From NCBI GenBank assembly GCA_031280945.1, contig JAITGB010000134.1, positions 1 to 7,880 of the forward strand: a stretch of DNA of 7,880 nucleotides. The letters run 5' to 3'. This stretch comes from Spirochaetales bacterium (GTDB lineage Bacteria; Spirochaetota; Spirochaetia; DTKZ01). Position numbers and translations under genes: made by a program. Below, piece after piece: positions 4,874 to 7,880 of this stretch; within the stretch, counting starts at the first letter, position 1, and each line of letters begins with the position of its first letter. A model generated the notes under the pieces. It searched no databases, had not been told where the DNA came from, and was given only the letters and a program-made list of their open reading frames with translations.

Positions 4874-6996
4874 AGAAGACCTCCTATGAACGCTGGAAAT
4901 CCGCTTTTCTCACCCTGCCCGACGAAGCCTTCTTCGATATTCTGCGCAATTACCTCGGCGACTTCAAAACCCCCTTTAACAAACACACCCTCTTTGCGAG
5001 CCTTGAACAGTTTTTGCGGAAAACCGAAACCCAGGAGCGCATCGTAAGCCTCATAAGCCGGGACGACGCCCAGCTTCTCACAGCCCTGAGCGTTCTGGAC
5101 TCACCCGGGCCGGACGACATTTATCATCTTTTTGAAGGTGAAATCTCCTACCTCGACCTGCACCTGCGCCTTCTCAATTTGCAGGACAGGCTCCTCATTT
5201 ACACGGACAAAAGCTCCGGCACGGACGAGATTTTCTTAAACCCCTTTCTTGAAGAGGCCCTCAAGAGCCAAGCGCTGGACGCGGGCCTCCTCCTCTCCTG
5301 TATTCCCGTCCAGGGATGCCTGCCCCCCATCTCCCCGGAGAGCGCTGTCCCTCGTGCGCCCTGGCCCGGGGACGCCCTCCTTGCGGCCTTTCTCTCCTCG
5401 CTCAGCGAAGACGGCGATATTCTCAAAGCGGACAGGAGCCTCAAAAAAAAAGCCGCTTCCTCCCTGCGCGAAAAATTTCCCGCGCTCTTCCGGGGCAGCA
5501 TCAGCCGCAGAAGCAGGGAGGGGGAGGAAAGAGACCGCCCCGCCCTTCTTGTCCGCTCCCTGGAAACCCTCCGCCTCGTGCGGTGTACAGGCGGCGTTCT
5601 TGAACCCGACTTTGCGGCATGGGAAGAGTTCGCGGCCTTTACCCCGGAAGCCCGCCTGTGCCTCATAGCGGCAGCCGGAAACCCTCAAGACGGCTCCTCC
5701 CCGCGCGGGTTTTTCAGCGTATGGGAGGAAGCCCGGTGGCTTTCAGCCTTTCTTGACCGCCTTGAACCGGAGAAAGCCTATACGGAAAAATCTCTTATCC
5801 GCCTGGGCCGCCTCCTCTCCTCCCCCCAGGACGGCCTGTGCCTTGATTCCGCCTGGTTTGAAAACCTCCTGGATTTTGAAGTCTTCCTCCCCTACGGGGA
5901 AGACAGCTTTGTCCGCGCAGAGCTTGCGCCGGCGCAGGATAAAGCCCAAAAAGCCGTGATTCAGCCCAACTTTGAAGTGAGTTTTCCGCCCGGCCTTCCC
6001 CTCGCGCAGTGCATCGTCCCCGCCGCGGCCCTCCGCCTCTTGCGCTGCGATGTACACTCCCAGTACGAACTATGTAAAGCCTCTTTCTCCCGCGCCCTTG
6101 CATTGGGCTTTGACGGAAAAACCCTGGCAGCGGCCCTCAAAAACATAGCCGGCGGAGAGCTTCCCCAAAACATAGGTTTTAGCCTCGATGTATGGGAAAA
6201 AGAGTACAGGAGCATCTCTTTTTTTGAGGGCGTCCTCGTTCTCGCCGAAGAAGAGCGGCGCCACCTCCTTGACCACAGCAGGGAATTCCAAAAACTCGTG
6301 CGCCTCCATCCCGCGCCCGGAGCCTACCTCGTAGGCCGCGCGAGCATCCCCGCCTGCCTCGCGGTTTTGCGGGAAGCCGGAATCGACATTCCCCCCGGCC
6401 TCAGGCAGGCCGAAGAACTGCCTCTGCTTGCGAAAATCCCAAAAGCCCGCGAAAACGAACTTTTTGCGCAAAACCCAGCCGCTCCCCCGTGCGGAATTCT
6501 CTTTCCCGGCGGTTTCTCGCCCCCGAAACTCAAAATCCCGCATCTGGCAAACGCCGGAAGAGGAAACCGCAAAGATGCCGAAAGCCGCGCCAAAAAACTC
6601 AAAACAGAACTCCTCGCCGGCCTCGCCGAAGCAGACCTCCCCGAAGACCAGAGCGGCGAAATCCGCGAAAGAATAAAAAACGGCCTCATCCTTTTTCCCG
6701 GACAAATCCGGCACGACCTGGGCCGCAGGGAAAAAACAGAAGCGCGGGGCGTAAACTATCCGGCTAAAATTCTCATCATAGAACAGGCTTTCTCCAGCAA
6801 AACCAGTTACCTCGAACTCATCGTGCGCACACAGGGCGGAGAACCCTCGCGTTTTCTTCTCAGGCCCCAGAACCTCCGGCGACAAGGAGGCGACCTCGTG
6901 CTTGAAGGCTCCCTCATCCCCGGAGGAGAGCGCAGGGAAATCCCCGTAAAAAAAATCAGCCTTGTCCGCCGCCTGCGCGGCAGCCTCATGGGGTAG
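4870..6996 (+). CDS. Helicase-associated protein, partner of XPB
   Basis: This 708-residue protein overlaps XPB by four bases and is almost certainly its partner. Residues 1-130 are mostly alpha-helical in character and may be winged-helix-like (ISRDDAQLLTALSVL, LLNLQDRLLIYTD). Residues 363-480 resemble the XPB N-terminal/Helicase_C_3-type domain: VIQPNFEV, then YELCKASFSRALALG and LPQNI. A basic linker (about 545-625, rich in Lys and Arg) could touch DNA. The last 80 residues (about 628-705) look like a WYL-type beta domain: LIIEQAFSSKTSYLELIVR, then LLRPQNL and a final IPVKKISLV, but the WYL tripeptide position reads LVL. I see no obvious ATPase motif and no clear nuclease motif, unlike the Bax1 partner of archaeal XPB. 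The pairing resembles XPB neighbours in actinobacteria. A role in controlling or targeting XPB is inference. Confidence 0.75.
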   Translation: MKKTSYERWKSAFLTLPDEAFFDILRNYLGDFKTPFNKHTLFASLEQFLRKTETQERIVSLISRDDAQLLTALSVLDSPGPDDIYHLFEGEISYLDLHLRLLNLQDRLLIYTDKSSGTDEIFLNPFLEEALKSQALDAGLLLSCIPVQGCLPPISPESAVPRAPWPGDALLAAFLSSLSEDGDILKADRSLKKKAASSLREKFPALFRGSISRRSREGEERDRPALLVRSLETLRLVRCTGGVLEPDFAAWEEFAAFTPEARLCLIAAAGNPQDGSSPRGFFSVWEEARWLSAFLDRLEPEKAYTEKSLIRLGRLLSSPQDGLCLDSAWFENLLDFEVFLPYGEDSFVRAELAPAQDKAQKAVIQPNFEVSFPPGLPLAQCIVPAAALRLLRCDVHSQYELCKASFSRALALGFDGKTLAAALKNIAGGELPQNIGFSLDVWEKEYRSISFFEGVLVLAEEERRHLLDHSREFQKLVRLHPAPGAYLVGRASIPACLAVLREAGIDIPPGLRQAEELPLLAKIPKARENELFAQNPAAPPCGILFPGGFSPPKLKIPHLANAGRGNRKDAESRAKKLKTELLAGLAEADLPEDQSGEIRERIKNGLILFPGQIRHDLGRREKTEARGVNYPAKILIIEQAFSSKTSYLELIVRTQGGEPSRFLLRPQNLRRQGGDLVLEGSLIPGGERREIPVKKISLVRRLRGSLMG

Positions 6997-7058
6997 AACC
7001 CTCCGCGCACCGCGCCCAAAAATTTATGCTGTTTTTTTACCGGAGAAATCCGCAAGGC
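6997..7058. other. Convergent intergenic gap, no clear terminator
   Basis: These 62 bases lie between the stops of the convergent XPB-partner and permease genes. They contain a T7 run on the plus strand (7032-7038), a 4-bp hairpin with an ACC loop (7005-7015) and a 4-bp hairpin with a GAAA loop (7041-7052). No strong stem directly precedes a U-tract in either direction, so termination here is unproven. Confidence 0.45.
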
Positions 7059-7880
7059 TTATTTTATTCTAACGCGCGGGTCGGCAAGAGCGAGGAGGAG
7101 GTCGGAGATAAGGATGCCCCCCAGAACAAGGACATCCCCAATAATCATGTTGACGAGGACGAGGTAGTAGTCCTGCCTGAGAGCGGCCTCGTACATGAGG
7201 CGGCCTATGCCGGGGTAGCCGAAAATAATTTCCACAAAGAGCGAGCCTGAGATGAGGCCCGCGAGAATATCGCTCATGCCGGTTATAAAGGGAATGAGGG
7301 CATTACGAAAACCGTGTTTAATCACTCCCGCGCTGCCTATGCCGCGCGCCTTTACCGCGGTTATGTAGGGCTTACTGAACTCCTCGTGGAGAAGAACCTT
7401 CATGCTGCGGAGCGTTCCCGCTATGCCGCCAATAAACCCCACAAGCACAGGAAGGAGCAGATGGCGGAGCCTGTCGAAAATTTTTCCCGCCGCGCTCAAG
7501 GAATCGTAATCAACGCTCGTCGCCCCGCCCAGCGGGAAAAGCCCTGTTTTGGCCGCGACAAGAAGCCCCAGGAGCGCAAGAAAAAACGAAGGCGCGGAAT
7601 AGAGTATGAGGGTTGTAAAATTAACAGCCTGTTCGAGCCTCTTGCCGGGCTTGTAGGCAAAGTAAAACGCTATGGGGTAGGCCACGGCAAAAGAAAAAAA
7701 GAGCGAAAAAAGATTCAGAAGGAGCGTGTTCCCTATGCGCCCCGCAATGAGGTCCAGTATGGGCTGGCGGTAGGAGAAAGACATCCCCAGGTCCCCGCTT
7801 ACGATGACCTGCTTTAACCAGAGAAAAAATTGCACGTAGAAGGGCCGGTCCAGGCCGAACTGGGCGCGGTAGTGCTCAAT
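7059..7880 (-). CDS. OppB/DppB-type ABC transporter permease, 5' end outside window
   Basis: This is an inner-membrane permease subunit of an oligopeptide/dipeptide-type ABC importer (possibly nickel or other peptide-like ligands). 273 residues are visible; family members usually have about 300-340, so a short N-terminal part is missing. The frame stays open to the window edge, and the first visible residues, including FGLDRPFYVQ, match the family (GLD-P), so the GTG at 7835 is not the real start. Family features follow in order: SGDLGMSF, IGNTLLLN opening the first visible membrane segment, LYSAPSFFLALLGLL, and the cytoplasmic EAA loop (YITAVKARG through RNALIP, nt 7290-7367) that docks with the ATPase. 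FGYPGIGRLMYEA and a final membrane segment ending in ADPRVRIK complete it. Usually oppC follows oppB; here the gene is followed by a convergent operon instead. Confidence 0.93.
   Translation of the reverse strand: MEHYRAQFGLDRPFYVQFFLWLKQVIVSGDLGMSFSYRQPILDLIAGRIGNTLLLNLFSLFFSFAVAYPIAFYFAYKPGKRLEQAVNFTTLILYSAPSFFLALLGLLVAAKTGLFPLGGATSVDYDSLSAAGKIFDRLRHLLLPVLVGFIGGIAGTLRSMKVLLHEEFSKPYITAVKARGIGSAGVIKHGFRNALIPFITGMSDILAGLISGSLFVEIIFGYPGIGRLMYEAALRQDYYLVLVNMIIGDVLVLGGILISDLLLALADPRVRIK

Noticed and set aside
6070..6885. 271-codon antisense open frame inside the XPB partner gene
   Set aside because: No domain, signal or ribosome binding site is visible, and the sense frame is coupled to XPB and complete.
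7032..7038. T7 run as terminator of the XPB operon
   Set aside because: The only upstream stem is 4 bp and ends 16 nt before the run.

Overview
The window looks like part of a spirochaete chromosome, most likely a Treponema-like gut spirochaete with moderately high GC. This assignment is inference from gene content. The window holds a BMP/PnrA (TmpC-type) lipoprotein, a second predicted lipoprotein built on GLUG repeats, and a bacterial XPB helicase; BMP lipoproteins and XPB are both known from Treponema. There is no rRNA, tRNA, CRISPR array, transposase or phage gene.

Layout: (1) 1-118 is the 3' flank of the first gene, with a perfect 22-bp palindrome and a G-quadruplex-type G-run motif on the minus strand. 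(2) 119-1258 (minus) encodes a BMP-family substrate-binding lipoprotein. (3) 1259-1689 is a 431-bp divergent intergenic region. It holds a good promoter for the BMP gene at its left end, an array of long perfect hairpins with 3-4 nt loops in the middle (1349-1562), and an AT-rich promoter/leader for the next gene at its right end. (4) 1690-3039 (plus) encodes a GLUG-repeat lipoprotein. (5) 3209-4873 and 4870-6996 (plus) overlap by ATGA and encode XPB and a helicase-associated partner protein. (6) 7059-7880 (minus, 5' end beyond the window) encodes an OppB/DppB-type permease, convergent with the XPB operon.

How the genes relate: the XPB pair is the only clear functional unit. The two genes are translationally coupled, and the partner appears to carry the same domain type found at the N-terminus of XPB, so they probably act together on DNA. 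The BMP lipoprotein and the peptide-type permease are each parts of ABC importers whose other components lie outside the window. The GLUG lipoprotein is a predicted envelope protein of unknown function.

The least explained element is the hairpin array at 1349-1562. It lies between two divergent promoters, has stems of 6, 12, 13 and 15 bp, and includes a competing alternative stem. Its arms have T-runs on the 5' side, so it does not look like a set of terminators. I could not run a folding or database search, so whether it is a dispersed repeat family, a structured RNA or an insulator is open.
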